From positions 81,215,301 to 81,279,300 of the forward strand of contig OX578144.1 of assembly GCA_951213105.1 (NCBI GenBank): 64,000 nucleotides of DNA. Reading direction: 5' to 3'. Source of the DNA: Amaurobius ferox. Its lineage: Eukaryota > Arthropoda > Arachnida > Araneae > Amaurobiidae. The position numbers and the translations under genes are program-made. Position 1 is the stretch's first letter. Every line of letters starts with the position of its first letter. The notes under the pieces were generated by a model, which had not been told where the DNA came from, did no database searches, and saw nothing but the letters and a program-made list of their open reading frames with translations. Positions 20,674 through 34,600 of the stretch are shown here, piece after piece.

Positions 20674-22569
20674 TCGATATTGATACTAGAGCACAGGGTT
20701 ATGAAGTTGAAGTCAGTAAAAACTTAAATCTTGTGAAAACTGCTCTCTATGCTAGAGTTTGAGATTATAAAAAAAATAAAAGAAAATTGCAGATTTACAG
20801 TCGGTTTTCATCTCTCATAACAACTACAAGAATCGTTCTGAATTTCATTTTTTAGACTCCAAAATAAATTTAAAATAATTTTATTGTGGAATATTTAGTT
20901 TTTTTAAATAGTTTCTATGCAATAAGTTAAATATCAAATATCTACCAATTAAAAACTATATAAAAAAATTAGTATCATAACAATATAGGGAATAACACAA
21001 ATATTTTGAAATGAAAGTTATGGTTATCTGAAACTAAATATGAATAGAAATGAATAATCCTGAATTTACAGCACTGTGTAAGACACTAATCATGCAATTG
21101 CTCTGCTTCGTACACTATAATGTGAAGCTTTACTAAAAATTAAAAAAAATTATCAATTTTAGAAATATTTACATTGACAGCATAGAAAATTTTGTTAGAA
21201 TTATGATATTTTATGGCAGTGATTATGAAAGGTGCACAAATTCCTGATTATATTAGGGTTTTTAGAAAATGAGACAAAAACCAAAGGTCCCACAAAAACT
21301 ACTAATTACTTTACTATTTATGCAGGAGTTAGTATCTGAATCAGAGTTAAAGGTTTGATATACAAATTAAATCCACAGCTCTGCTAGCGAAAAGTCTGAC
21401 AGTTAAAAAGATTTTGAAAAAAATTTTTTTTTTCAAAATTATTGGTGCAAAGCATTGATGAACTAACATCAATATTGGTATTCCAACCCTGCAATTGTAT
21501 AAAAATAAAACTCAACAAAATTTATAAATTTCAAATTAAAATGTAATGTTTATGTAATAAAGATGTAAAAGTAACTTTTTTAGACAACATTACCTATAGA
21601 TTGGAGCATTTTACCATGAAAACTATGAATTTTCACAATTTAAAATTCTGATAGTGGGCAAATTTCCAACATTTATTATCCCCAAAATCTTCTGAGATAT
21701 CATAATCTAGAAACTTTTGTAGTCAATAGGGTGTAATTAATTAGTGGCAAAATATACATTGTGAGGCCATCTGACTTAGTCCCGGATCCCACTAAGGTGT
21801 AATTTAATGAACTGTTGCTTTTATGTGTTGGACTAAACAAAATTGCTAATTATCATCTCAGCTCTAGTATCCAGTGGATGTTGTCAAAAAAAAACCGATC
21901 CAGTGTTCAGATCAATTAATTTGTCTGGTGATATACTCTTTGTAACTTGTAATAACTGCTGAAATCGAACCATTCACAAGTTCAGCCGTTTTGTTAGTGT
22001 TCCTTACACATGTCGGGTTTCCACAACAATTCCAAGTTTAAAGTTCATCAGATTGTGCCTCTTACTCATTATTTCTTGAGAAATGCATGCCATTTGTCTT
22101 TGCACACCTTCAGATTTCTGTTTCTATACTGATTCAGTGATTTGAAATAAGCAATATCTCCAAGATAACAATTTTTCATAAAATAGCCTGGTGGCCATTC
22201 AGTTATATCAAACATAATTTTAATATTAAACAGACTTGATAAATTGATAACACGATCTGTTATTCAGAGTATTATCCATATATTACATGTGATAAGACAA
22301 GCTTAACAGACTTCAAGATAGATTACAAGAGCTATCCTGAAGTCTGTTGAAAACTGAAGAGATGAAATTGAACACTAACTAATAAATGAGGCTGTGTGTT
22401 CATTTCAGGGATAATTAGATTTCTCCTCTGTTTACATTATTGTTTGATTAGAGATCGGATATACAATGCAGAGATGCAGATTACTATGGATTGATTCTCT
22501 GTAATCTCTATGGGAAACATCCTCGCACTACGAAATCTGCAGTTTCCCACGGAAAATTGCTTTCTGTCT
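20635..22569. other. No gene recognised
   Basis: Starts with an AT/AG microsatellite (20635-20672), then AT-rich sequence. No protein or RNA gene was recognised. Confidence 0.5.
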
Positions 22570-23110
22570 AGTCCAATGCAAAATTACAGCCGAATACACA
22601 GTAATGCCAATCAAATCAGAGTGACAACGGGATTTGCGACAGCATATATTGTAAATTAGGATTGCAATACTTTTCTTATGGAAGTAATAAATATGCTTCT
22701 TCAAAAGTTGTCTAATTTGGCATAAATCCCTAAACGGTTATTTTTTAAATTATTTTCGCATAGTGAGATTGTGTAATTCAGTTTATGTTCTTGTGAATCA
22801 CCAACAGTGCATTAATATTTTTTTCCGTCCATCTCCATCTTCCAAGCATTGCACATTAGACTAAACTAGCTTAATTTCATATTCTGATTAATTATTACAG
22901 TTCATTTTTTAATTATTTCAGTATAAACAGTACGATTGCACAATTCAGTTTATTCTCACTAACTGTTAAGAATACATTAGTATCTTTTTCCATCCACCTT
23001 TTAAATGTTACATATTAGATTGACTAAACTAGCTTATTTTCATATTCTGGTTAATTATTAATGTTTTAATTATTTTCGCATGATACATATTTTATTATTT
23101 TGAAAATCGA
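22570..23110 (-). repeat. Member of the hAT-associated ~170-bp subrepeat family, minus orientation
   Basis: The reverse complement matches 30000-30640: blocks such as GAAAATAAGCTAGTTTAGTC, GCGAAAATAATT, and the unique tail with GAAGAAGTATATTTATTACT. At least two tandem subrepeats are visible (around 22740-22890 and 22905-23045). Terminal repeats were not found here. Confidence 0.7.
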
Positions 23111-24759
23111 GGATGAATCCTGTGAAGGGATATTTTCCAAAAAGTGGTATTAAAATTTTAGAATATAGGCAAATGAAAAAGCAACCATTTTAGCAGGGAT
23201 ATATTAAAATTGGTATACTCACATCTTTTAATGAATTTCATTTTTTTTTAATTAAAGATCAATATTTGTTATTACCTTTAGTGAAAACTTGTGTTTTACC
23301 AAATGTAAATGTTTTGTATGTAAATATACATATTTATATTAATGCATAATTATACATATGCATTTTTGTATTATATGTGCGTATACATTTCATTTGTTAA
23401 CCTACTACTGAAAGTCTTAAAACTATTGATATTTTTCTTCTTCACCAACTAGTTGGCATCTTTCACAATGCGATACAATAAAATTTGAAAGAATTCTTTC
23501 CTTAAAGAGAAATTCGCGAGAAATGGTATTTTTTGTAATTTTTTTAATATGTGAAATTGTGCTGTAGCATAAACATGGTGAAAACCCACATTAACTGGTC
23601 ATCATTCATTATCCCAGTCAAAGGGGTCTAGGAAATATGTATTGCTGTTTACAGCTGACAGAAGGGGAGGAGTTTCTGTGCAAATCATTTCAGAGGCTCT
23701 ATTTATCCATTTTCTGATGGTTTTCATCATTGATATGTAGAAATAACGAGCATGACGAACACCAAAGTGTTTACAACTTTGGGGAGCAATTTTGTAGAAG
23801 CGAACTTCACTGCAGTTACTGGAAAAAAAAAAAATATATCCTCAAATGACCTTTGGAAATTTTTCCTTTGTCAGAAAATTTCTGTGATTTTATAATCACG
23901 GATAATCACAAATTAAAAAAAATATTCTCCGAATTTAAACAAACAATAAAACAAAATTCACAGGAAAAATCACAAGTCTGATCTACTTTAGTTATTGTAT
24001 AATATTTGGAGGAAGTCATTCAAAAATTAGTCTTAAATCATATTTTTTACCAACTATTCTTTTTCTTGGCATTTAAGCAAAGGACAACTCAAATAAATTT
24101 CGATAATTGATTAAAAAATGCCACTTTTAATGTTTAATAAAATTTTAGTGGACCCCTCACAAACATGGGAATTGCAATATTTTCTTTCTCGTCAATTTAA
24201 TAAAAAATAGCTGAAATAAATTTAATTTATTTAAGGATTGCTAAAAAAAAAAATCATTTATTTGAGCTAAAATTGTTATTAATTACCTTGTGATCACCAA
24301 TAATGAAGTGTGACAAAATAATTTTGGGAGACATCAAATAAAGTATTCATAGTAAAATATTTATAGTTTCATCTTCCAGTATTCATCAATTCTAATATTT
24401 GTACTAAATTTCATACAAAATGATCCATTTGTTTGTGAGATATCACATCCACAGGCTCACAAGGGGGGCACGCACATGCACATCACCTTAAAAACATTTG
24501 ATGAGTTCATGACTGCTTGAAACACGCTCTTCCGTCGAAAACTTGAATTTCAATTTTTAATCCCATCACAAATTTTTCCCTATATATTATACTATGCATA
24601 TAAAGAAAGTAATAAATATAAACATTGTCTGATCTAAATGACTTTATAGATTTGTATGAATAATAATCACAACAAAACACTTAAGATTTCTGGAAAAAAA
24701 CTGTATTTTTTCTGCCAAAATGTGATCACAACTATTCATAATTTTAGTTTTAGCCAAAA

Positions 24760-24790
<31 letters not shown>

Positions 24791-25437
24791 AGAGGAATGA
24801 ATTTATGCTATTGTGACATTGTTACAGAAAAATGCTAAAATACCTTTGAAATGGGAAAATAGTCAACATCTTCAAACATGACAAAAATGTGCTCAATGTC
24901 AAATAAAATAGAATAAATATACTAAAGTGTTTGAAAAAATGTCAAGATTTGTAGAATTTGGAATAAAAAATGACAACATGACAACCCAACTTATTGTAGC
25001 TTAGAAGACAGATTTATTAAAAAACTGTATGTAGATCATATAGAAATAACACACATTTTCTTTCCATTTTCAATGGATGGAATTTTTCCAGACAGACAGA
25101 CAGAGATCCATCTCCCCTGAAAATTCTGACTGACGCCTAGAGGAAATAAGAAAAGTGCTAGCTAGCATTGAGCTCTGTGCCAGGTGGAGCAAAAATACAG
25201 AAAATATTTTCTGCATATATTTCAGATAATACATATAATTAAAATAAAAGTTACTTGACTGTGACGCTGTCTTCCTTGTTGCTTTGCCACTAGTGATCAT
25301 TTGAACGAGAAAAAAGTGTCTTGCTTCCTTCACACAGCAATTTTTTTAAAGTGAGATTCCTTTGAAAAGTGTAAGATTATCAGAGTCTCATTTTATAATG
25401 AGAGCCCTGGTATTCTTATAACTTAGAATCTAAATGC
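23111..25437. other. No gene recognised; region downstream of NOG1
   Basis: AT-rich sequence with a G-run at about 24764-24790. No frame resembles a known protein. The right end is just past the inferred NOG1 polyadenylation signals. Confidence 0.5.
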
Positions 25438-25502
25438 TTTATTTTATCCCTAATATAACAGAAATATACATATATATATATATATAATATACAATATTTA
25501 TT
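25438..25502 (-). promoter_or_regulatory. Candidate polyadenylation signals of NOG1
   Basis: Two AATAAA hexamers occur on the minus strand after the NOG1 stop codon, at 25497-25502 (25 bp downstream) and 25438-25443. The second leaves a more usual 3' UTR length. Either could be used. Confidence 0.45.
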
Positions 25503-25527
25503 AGTTCTATAATTTGTACAAGTCCAT

Positions 25528-25680
25528 TCACCGTTTGTTAGTCTTTCCAAGACCACGCTTTCCAACAAACAGATGTTTGGGACGCAGATTGAGAATTTTT
25601 CTATCAGCTTCACCTTTCTTTGCATTCAAGTTTCCTGCACGTTGTGATAACTTAGCAAGTTTTCTGGCCTTCTTTCGTGC
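25528..25680 (-). CDS. GTPBP4: NOG1 last coding exon
   Basis: 51 codons including the TGA stop at 25528-25530. It encodes the basic C-terminus, with K-K-G-E-A-D-R and the terminal K-H-L-F-V-G-K-R signature of NOG1, a likely nucleolar targeting and RNA-binding tail. The acceptor is CTAG before GCACG. Confidence 0.95.
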   Translation of the reverse strand, partial: ARKKARKLAKLSQRAGNLNAKKGEADRKILNLRPKHLFVGKRGLGKTNKR

Positions 25681-28600
25681 CTAGAATATAACATATAGAA
25701 ATTTCAATAACTCAAATTGCTTAAAGATACAGATCTTGCCCACATTCTATAAAAAAGGGTTCCAAACAATGTCTTTAAAAAAGTTGGTTTAATGACCTAT
25801 TTAGTCACAGAAAGTGACATTTAGCAACCACTGAAGGAGATACAATAAAAAAGTTAGGAAAAAAAGGGGTGCGTACAACACAGAACTTTCCCTGCAAACT
25901 AGCAAATTTTTATTTTGTGGAAAAACTAAAAAATATATTTCTTCTGACTCAATCCTGCAAACATTTAATAGAATTATTGTAATTAAAACAAGAAGCTTTA
26001 TTAAAATCAAGATACAATAAAAAAATTAATAGTGTCGACCAGTTTCGAAAGCAATAAAAAGTCATCTTCGTCACGACAAACAAGAAACTCAACAGTCATT
26101 TGTTAGAGTTAGATCAGCAAAATGTTTGAACAAATGTGACTGAAATAGGGAAAGGAGGTTGCCAACAATGAGAGGGGGAAAAAAGGTGGGTAGGAACAAG
26201 TAGTAGATTACTATGAACAAATGTTAAAATACCAAAGAAAATATAGTTGCTGATATAACTCTGAGTGAAGGTTGTACTTCTTGTCCTGATAAAGAAAGTT
26301 GTTTATTGCCTCTGAAATAGGTCGACACTATTAATTTTGTATTTTATGTTGTTTTTATTGAAATTATTTTAGTTTTATTACACTAGCAGCAGTTTGGGCT
26401 GTGTTGGGTTGCTACAAATACTTAACTTTAGAAATTTTATTTGTTAGTCAAAACAGGTCCTGGAGACTTATTTATATATTGTTGTTCCGTTTTCTTAATT
26501 TTGGTTTATCTGTTTTCCATTTATTTAAGTTTTTAATATTTTTCTGTTCTAAAAGTATTCTATTCCATAGCTATTGTGTATAAAATGGCGAAAATTCATT
26601 CTTTTTAGGTTTTATCCTTTTATTTGATACTAAATTTGTTATTTTCGGTTCAGAAATTATTATGATTTTTCATTTAAATTATATTTTCAGCTTTTGAGAT
26701 ATTTCAGAACTGTCCATATTTAAAATATTGCCAAATTTGATTATTCCAAATCATTCAATTTCATTTCTTTTCACTTTCATCTGCCTTTAAAATTCACTGT
26801 TATAGCATAAATAATTAGTATCTTGTAAAAGAGGGATTTCCATTTATGTACGGTTCACAGAATACCCCTTGATGGGGGGGGGGGGGGGGGGGATATATTT
26901 AAGATATGGTTTTATGCATAGAATGTGTTTATGCACTTGATTGAAGCTATATAAATATATAGCAGCTAATCATACAAGAAACAAATGATACTCTAATAAA
27001 ATTTTGAACAAGATATTTAGGGCAATTCACTTGTTTGGTGGTTCAAAAATTTAAATACTGATTACAAGATAAGAGTGTACTGATTACAAGATAAGAGTAA
27101 TATTAATATGCTTTTAGTTTCTAGATAAATTTGTCATTCATCAGAAATAACTGTAGGTTCTAAACATTAGCTTTAAGAATATGGTGGTAGAAAATCCAGC
27201 AAAATCCTAGTTTGGAGAAGGATTTGTGATTTGAGGCAGTTTTTAGCAATGGAAATAGATTTATAACATTACTGTTTAATAAACACAATTAGATAAAAGG
27301 CTATTCATTAAATAAGAGACAAATTCTAAAAAATGTACTTAATTTATAAAAAACAACAAAAATTATAGAAAATATAACATACCTGTATATCTCTGATACC
27401 AGACTCATCTCTAGGAGTTCTAGAACTGCTGCGGACACGTCCAGCACTGTCTTCCCTTTTTCGTTTGACAGATCTAACTGTCCTACCAACCACAGCATCA
27501 TCAAAGTGGGTCTAAAATGTAATAAAACAAAATTGGCATATTTAATAGATATTTCAAAAGTTTCTATGCATTTTATAATTACTTCCAGTTGAAGAAAATA
27601 AAAGTTAAAAATAGTTTTGAAAAACACAACTCTTACCTTTCTGCCATCAAGGACTACACCCAATTCTTTCATTTCACTCCTTAATCTGCTGACACTACGA
27701 GTTCTCTGTAAAAACATAAAGGAATTAAGACATGCTGCATGATATTCCATAAAATATTAATCAAATACTTTAAATTATAAGAAATATAAATACATGAGTA
27801 AATAGTTGGTGATAATGGTTTTATATAATATCCTTAACCTCTGAAAATTTTAAAGAGTAATCAGTGATGTCCAGAGGAATGAGGATTAAAAATACAATAA
27901 AAGTGATGTGAAATAACATAATTAACACCAATCTATATATTTACTACCCCCCTCCCCCTCAAGAAATTTCAGTTTGGACAAATGGTTTAAGTGCCATATT
28001 CTAATATCTTTTTCTTCAGTTATATTACTTTTCTTAGGAACATGGTTCCTATTTCCTTTTAGAAATACCATTCACAGAAACTATTGAATATCTTCATTTT
28101 AAATCAGCAGCTGCATTCGAAAAGACTTTTTGGAGCAGGAAAAAGAAAATTTTTTATTTCTTTTGAGAAGCTTCGAGAACTTATGTATATTTTTGTCTTG
28201 CATTTGACACATGTCAGCATTTATTTTGTTGCATTTATATAATGTACATTACATCCTACAGAATGAATGAAATTACATATTAATCTTTGTGACACAAAGA
28301 ATCTTCATATTCTCAGTTTCAATCTTCTTGTTAATGTTAAAATCCCTTTCAAAGGCTTTTAACTATAAGAATCATCTAACTCTTCCATTATAGTTAGCTC
28401 TCATAACATTTAGTTAACTATGCAAAATTTTCTCTTTAAATTAACCAAAAGAAGCAAGCAAAATATGCTAGAACAGGGTTGCCACTCTCCAGAGAATATG
28501 AAATTCCCTGACTTTTCCAGGTTTTCCAGGTTTATAAAAAACAGCGCAATAAACTATTCAGTTAACCTAGGCTTACAAGTATACCTTTTCTCTGTGTTTT

Positions 28601-31600
28601 AACATAGAGAATATAATATTATAATTGGGAATATATTAATTGGAGTGTAAATATTAAAATATTTACACTTCAATTAAAAATTTGTTACAAATTGGGACAA
28701 ATAAATAATATTTGACATACATATACAAATAAAAAAAAATCAATTGCTTTGGTAAATTAGACAAATCATGTACACTTGTTATAATAAATGTGGTAAAATA
28801 AATTAACACCAAAAATGTTAATATACAAGTTATGTGATAGTGAGTGAATATAGTATGTAGAAAAAATATTATTTTTGGGGATTTTTTATTTTGTCTTCAA
28901 TTAGTGCAGCTTCTTTTTGAGCATCTACCATTATTTTGCTTTTCTTCCATTCTAAACTTTTCAGTTCTAAAGCAACACATTTTCAACTGTCTTCCAATTG
29001 TTTTTTATTACTTTCTGCTTCTTTCTTTCTTTGCATAGTATCAATGTACCTGGAATGTGCACATTTTACTGACTGAATCATGGCCTTTGTTATATCAATT
29101 GCTTCAACTCCCCCAGAATTGTTTATTGCCCCATAAACTTGTCTTAATGCTACAAGGCTTTCTTCTGTTTGGTTATCAATAATGCATTCTGCATTAATGG
29201 AAAATCCCCTTTCAAGAAATGAATTACCATGTGATAAAATGGAAAGCAATTTTATAAAAAAGGTCAAATCATTAGAAACTTGTTTTAGATGCAGTATACT
29301 AATCCAATGATCGTCAAGCCTAGTATCACTTCTTTTGTAAGATTTCATCATGTTTACTACTGAAGGCTCATTGAATAATTTTTGGAACTCTTGATGAATG
29401 TTGTCAGCTTTTAATCCTGATATCCATTTTTTAGAAACCAATATTTCTAGACATGCTGACAAACGCTCAATCACCAAATCAGTTTGAAGAAAAACTGCAG
29501 GATTAAGAAACGATATTGCTTTAGTCAATGGAAACCGTACAGGTGAACGCTCAAAAAGTTTATGCACAAATCTTTGATATGCTTTAAGACATGAATTGTT
29601 GCATTTTCAAAATGTCTATATTCTTTATCTTTCTCAATTCATCTTTTAAAGGAAAACTAAGTGTCACTTCAGAGGCTGGGATCAAGTTATCTTTTTCAAG
29701 ACCATCAATTTTGTAAAGACATGAAGCATTTTTGTCTAAAACACAAGGCTTTACAAATCTCTGCAAAATTGACTGTGCTATAGTTGTCACAGATTCATAA
29801 AGAAATGGTGCAAGTGGTTCATCAAATTTCAGGACAAATTATAAAACAAAAAATATATAAAGGTTTTATCCCGTGAAAATTACTTTATAATGAAAACAAA
29901 TATTAATATTTGGTAAAACACAGGTTTTCACTAAAAATTTGTATTATGCAAATATAAATAAAAAACTAACCTTAATAATTAGCCATAAGAAGAAAATAAA
30001 CTAGTTTAGTCGATCTAATATGCAACATTTAAATGATGGAGATGGATGGAAAAAGATACAAACGTACTCTCGGCAATTCACGCGATGTAACTGAATTGTG
30101 CAATCGCACTATTTATGCGAAAATAATTAAGAAATTAACCATAATAATTAATCAGAATATGAAAATAAGCTAGTTAAAAGTTAATCAAAAATGCAATATT
30201 TAGAAGATTGAGATGGATGGGAAAAGATACTAACAACGTACTCTCGGCAATTCACGCGAAGCAACTGAATTGCGCAATCGCACTGTTTATGCGAAAATAA
30301 TTAAGAAATCAACCATAATAATTAATCAGAATATGAAAATAAGCTAGTTTAGTCAATCAAAAATGCAATATTTAGAAGATTGAAATGGATGGAAAAAGAT
30401 ATCATTGTACTCGGCGATTCATGAGAACAAACTGAATTGCGCAATGGCAGCGTTTATGAGAAATTAATGAACAAAATAACATGTTAGCGATTTATGCTGA
30501 ATTAGACAACCTTTGAAGAAGTATATTTATTACTTTCATAAAATAAGCGATCGAGATTTTAATTTACATTACACGCGGCCGTAAATCTCCTTTAATTTGA
30601 TTGGCTTTACCCTGCATTTTATTATGGATTTACTACGATGCCGGGAATGGTAGAAATCAGTGCTAAAAAAGTGGAAAATCGGTGTTTCCGAAAAATTATA
30701 GTATGTCTGGTTAATTGATAAATTTCAGACAAAAAAAGGCGGAGAATTTCGTTAGTAGCAAGCAAAATGCACGGTACTACGCAGCGCCGGCGCCGTCAAA
30801 AGTTGGATGGTTGGTTTATTGGGTTGAAATACGCGTTACGCGTAGCCTAGACGGTGGCGGGCGGCCGCCGTCTAGGCTACGTTCTAGGCTGTTTACGTTC
30901 GTCGAGCTAATAACTGGTTTTTCCAATCCTTGATCTTTTGAACAATCGTTCTTAGTACACATCGTGAATTTTATTTGCATTATTTAAATTAAAAAAAAAA
31001 TTCCAGATTTCCCGCGAAATTCCCTGACTGTTTTCAAATTCCCTGACATTTCCAGGTTGAGTGGCAACCCTGTAGAAGATGGTATCCAGTTTTAAATTAG
31101 AGATTAGAATATTCAACAATGATTTCTGATGCTGTTGTAGTATCTGACACATTTCAATGACCAGATGGTACAGATTTATTTAATTATGGAGAAGAAAGTA
31201 AAATAAAAATGCTAAGCTTACATTTTAGAAATTTTCTAAGTAATAAAAGTAAGACAAAAGAAGAATTTCTTGATGATCTTTTAACAGAGTTGTTTGATAT
31301 TGAACAATTATTGATAAAAACTGAAGCCATGAAAGACAGATTTTTAAATTTAAGTTCTTATTAGGATAGCAGAACTGCCAACCTCTCAAAGCCAAAAAGC
31401 GTAACACGACTCACACGATAATGTACGTGCGGTATATTTCAGCTATGTAAATTTTTTATAATCAGGCTGTAGGGATTTTTTCCCCCTACATCAAAATTCT
31501 ATTGAGAAACCAATTAAATTATTACAATCCACAGCAAACACTTTTATGTTGTTAATTTTTAAATTAAATATTTTAAATTTAAATAAAAATATTAATTTTT

Positions 31601-34600
31601 TAGTAAAATGCATCAATATAAAACAATTAGAAAACTATAATGCACATCATGGATTTTTGCTTTCTATTAAAAAGAAAGGTAAGGACATAATTTTCGAACA
31701 TTACAACATTAATAAATCTAAATTTTATTTAAACCAACAGACTTTGCCTTTTTAAAAAACCCAGAAGAATATTTTTGCTGGAAACAAGGCCCAAACATAC
31801 AGGACTTTGCAATCAAAAGTGATTCAAGTACTCAAAGAGCCTCTTACATCAGTTTTATTTCTCCTTACTAAACTAAAAACTCTTTCGCAAGAGGCATTGC
31901 TATGAGGCAAGGTTAAAATGCCTAATATGACTTTAGAAAGTTTGCTACAAAGAAATTTGCCATCAGAGTTCTTTTCTTTTAATAATAAATGCCATTGTTC
32001 ACTAATACTTTTACTATTTAAAACGTTATCTGGTAAAGTTGCAATTTGAAAATTTAGAAATTCATGTTCTACAACATCAACAGCTTCAGAAAATGTTTCA
32101 TTCTCACATCTTACAAGGAGACATGGGAACATATCTACTAAATACTCAATTGGTGAAAAATTAAACTGCTCTCTTCTAGAAATATCAGCAACTTGGACAT
32201 GATTTAAAATTTCCAGATTCCATGGAAATGTAGAAACTATATAGTCACAGCCAGTAATAAAATAATTTCTAACTTTAGAAAAAAATTCTTTCTGCTCCTC
32301 CCTTTTTTTATGAAAACTGTTAAATAAAACTGGGAAATTTACATTATGAACCAGGAAACTAAAAGTGTCCCAGAAAATCCAAATATGTCTTGTAAAATAA
32401 TGCACATACTGAAGTTCCTCTTTGGTGCAGTTATGTGCAAAATGGCAAATACTTGTTTTCTTTTTCTTTTTGCCCAACATTGTGGTTTTGACACAAATGG
32501 CACAGTTTAAACATCCCTGCTTTCCGAGTTATGGGTGGAAGACATTTCTACTGCAACCCCCAACCCATACCATCTTCCTTACTTCTACAACCAATCATTC
32601 CTGAATAAAGTCAAGATTTTTTTTTTTTTTTTTTTATATATATTACTTAGTTTTACTATTTTGTATATTTATTAAAACCAAGGACCTAAAATAAGCTTCT
32701 ACTAGATTTAAGGTCTATACCATTTAAATCAAGCTATAGTTACTGTGGCCATTGAAAAATGTTAACAGATGGATACATCCTTTAAGCACCAATACTTCAT
32801 AATAAAGTTCATATAAATAGTTACTTCAAACAGCAAAACAATTGCATGTTAAATGGTTAAAAAAGAAACTATTAGTTTATAACAAAAATGTTAACATGTA
32901 TAAAAGTTAACAGGCATTAGTTCCCGAAAATATTATTAATAATACATAAGCAAATATTGTTAATTAAAAACTCATCAAGCTAACAAATATTTACCTTTTT
33001 TACTGTTCGAGGCATTTTGGGTTTAGTAATATTTTTGTTCAGTATAGAATGTATCTTCATAATTCCTTTCTTCTCACGAATTCTGAAAATAAAAAAAATA
33101 TTTGATATTAAAACATGAAGACAGCCTTTACCTATAGGCTAAAAGATAAGAACCATCAACACTAATATATACTTTTTAGCTAGCTCTCGAATATGTTTCA
33201 TTTCTTCATCATCTTCACTTTCAGATTCAGCATAGAAGCCTGCGTCTTCTCTTAATTTTTCTTCTTTTTCCAAATTATCCAATTTCTAAGAGGAAGATGC
33301 ATTTGATATATACTAATGACTAATTACAATATCACTTTATTTCAATTTAACCTAATAATGTTAAACACTTCTCTATAAGGTTGTGGAGTTGGTACACCAA
33401 ACATTGGAGTCCAACTTCTTTTCTTTTCTACTGTCTATAAGGGTTACATTTCAGGATGGGATGGCTGAATTCCCACCAAAAAATCACAACTCCTGTCCAG
33501 AAATTTTTTAAGACAAAAATCTCTAAATAGATGGTAAATCACAATTTTTTTTAATCTTTCCCAAGGCAAATGTATTTTCCATCTCATTCACAGTATCCCA
33601 TTAAAAACCTTTAAGAGAGAAAATTTTGTTGTCTGACAGAAGGAAATGTCATGCATTGCAAAATTCTTATTTTGCATTACTGGAGATATTATTTATTTTG
33701 CATTACTGGAGATATTACCATAGTTCTCTGCTCCCCGGGAAGAGGGGGCTTGCTAGAGGGGAGTGGTTCAAATAGGAAACTAGGTTGCATACATTGTCCA
33801 ACAGTTTCCAGACTAACAGGATATCAAGATGCTGATTTGGGGGTTATTTATTGACTTGACCAATGATTTAATTCACTTGTTTTGGAGAATCTATTAGCTC
33901 ACATGTTTAAGGTTAATTTTATAATTATTTCCACACATAGTGCGATTTCGAAATTTATTTTGTATTGTGATGTTAGTTATTAAGGGATAAGATTGTCAAA
34001 AAAAGCTAAAATTAAAAATTTGAGAAATTGTACGTGACAGACACTGTGCTAAAAAAAAAAAAAAAAAAAAAAAAAACCATTGGAAAAATGATTTAATTCT
34101 ATTATATTTAGAAAATGCAAATTTGGCAATTACGTTGGAGAACAGGGTTGTTTAAATACATGGGCAAATTTAATTTTAACACATTTCTTCATATTAATTC
34201 TAAACTATGCTTTTGTTATCTGTACTAACTCATGCTTTTATTTTATCAGTTTTGTTGAAATTAAATCGTTACAACTATAGTCAGGATTTACGAACTTAAT
34301 TTCACAAGAAACAAATTTTTTACAATTGGCAAGACACAAATTTTTGTTCTTAAAGTGCAGCATATTTTTAAACACATTTATAAAATTATCATGTATTGTT
34401 AAAATGTGCATTATCTAGTATCTACACATAAATAAAATTTGATGGCAGTATCTTATGCATGTTTTAAAGAAAATGTTTATTTTGTTCAAAAATACCTTTT
34501 CATAAAAATGTGGAATAAAAGGCTTTAAATATTTTAATGAGTTTACTTCAGCGAATATTAAAATATACTTCCACTGGGAGAGATGCCAACCTCTGAAAGG

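Larger units (their letters stand above)
28474..31072 (-). mobile_element. hAT-type element with decayed transposase
   Basis: Perfect 14-bp terminal inverted repeats, CAGGGTTGCCACTC at the left and its complement at the right, bound a 2599-bp element. Immediately outside, TAGAA occurs on both sides (28469-28473 and 31073-31077), a 5-bp duplication rather than the usual 8 bp of hATs. Next to both ends are CCCTGAC/TTTCCAGG blocks. Minus-strand frames at 28983-29790 encode hAT-like transposase. The right third carries three subrepeats of about 170 bp and a GC-rich hairpin. Confidence 0.8.
27706..32994 (-). other. Large NOG1 intron filled with hAT-type elements
   Basis: 5.3-kb intron. It holds a complete-looking hAT element (28474-31072) and a second hAT remnant (31370-32520). 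The remainder is AT-rich without recognised genes. Confidence 0.8.

Noticed and set aside
27301..27750. 149-codon minus-strand frame as a single protein
   Set aside because: It is intron read-through around the 27637-27705 NOG1 exon; the exon borders and family alignment show the real coding part.
29990..30470. CRISPR-like array
   Set aside because: Units are long (about 170 bp), contiguous and imperfect, without unique spacers; eukaryotic context.
30715..30933. 72-codon plus-strand frame over the GC-rich hairpin
   Set aside because: It runs through the hAT element end and a palindrome; no protein resemblance.
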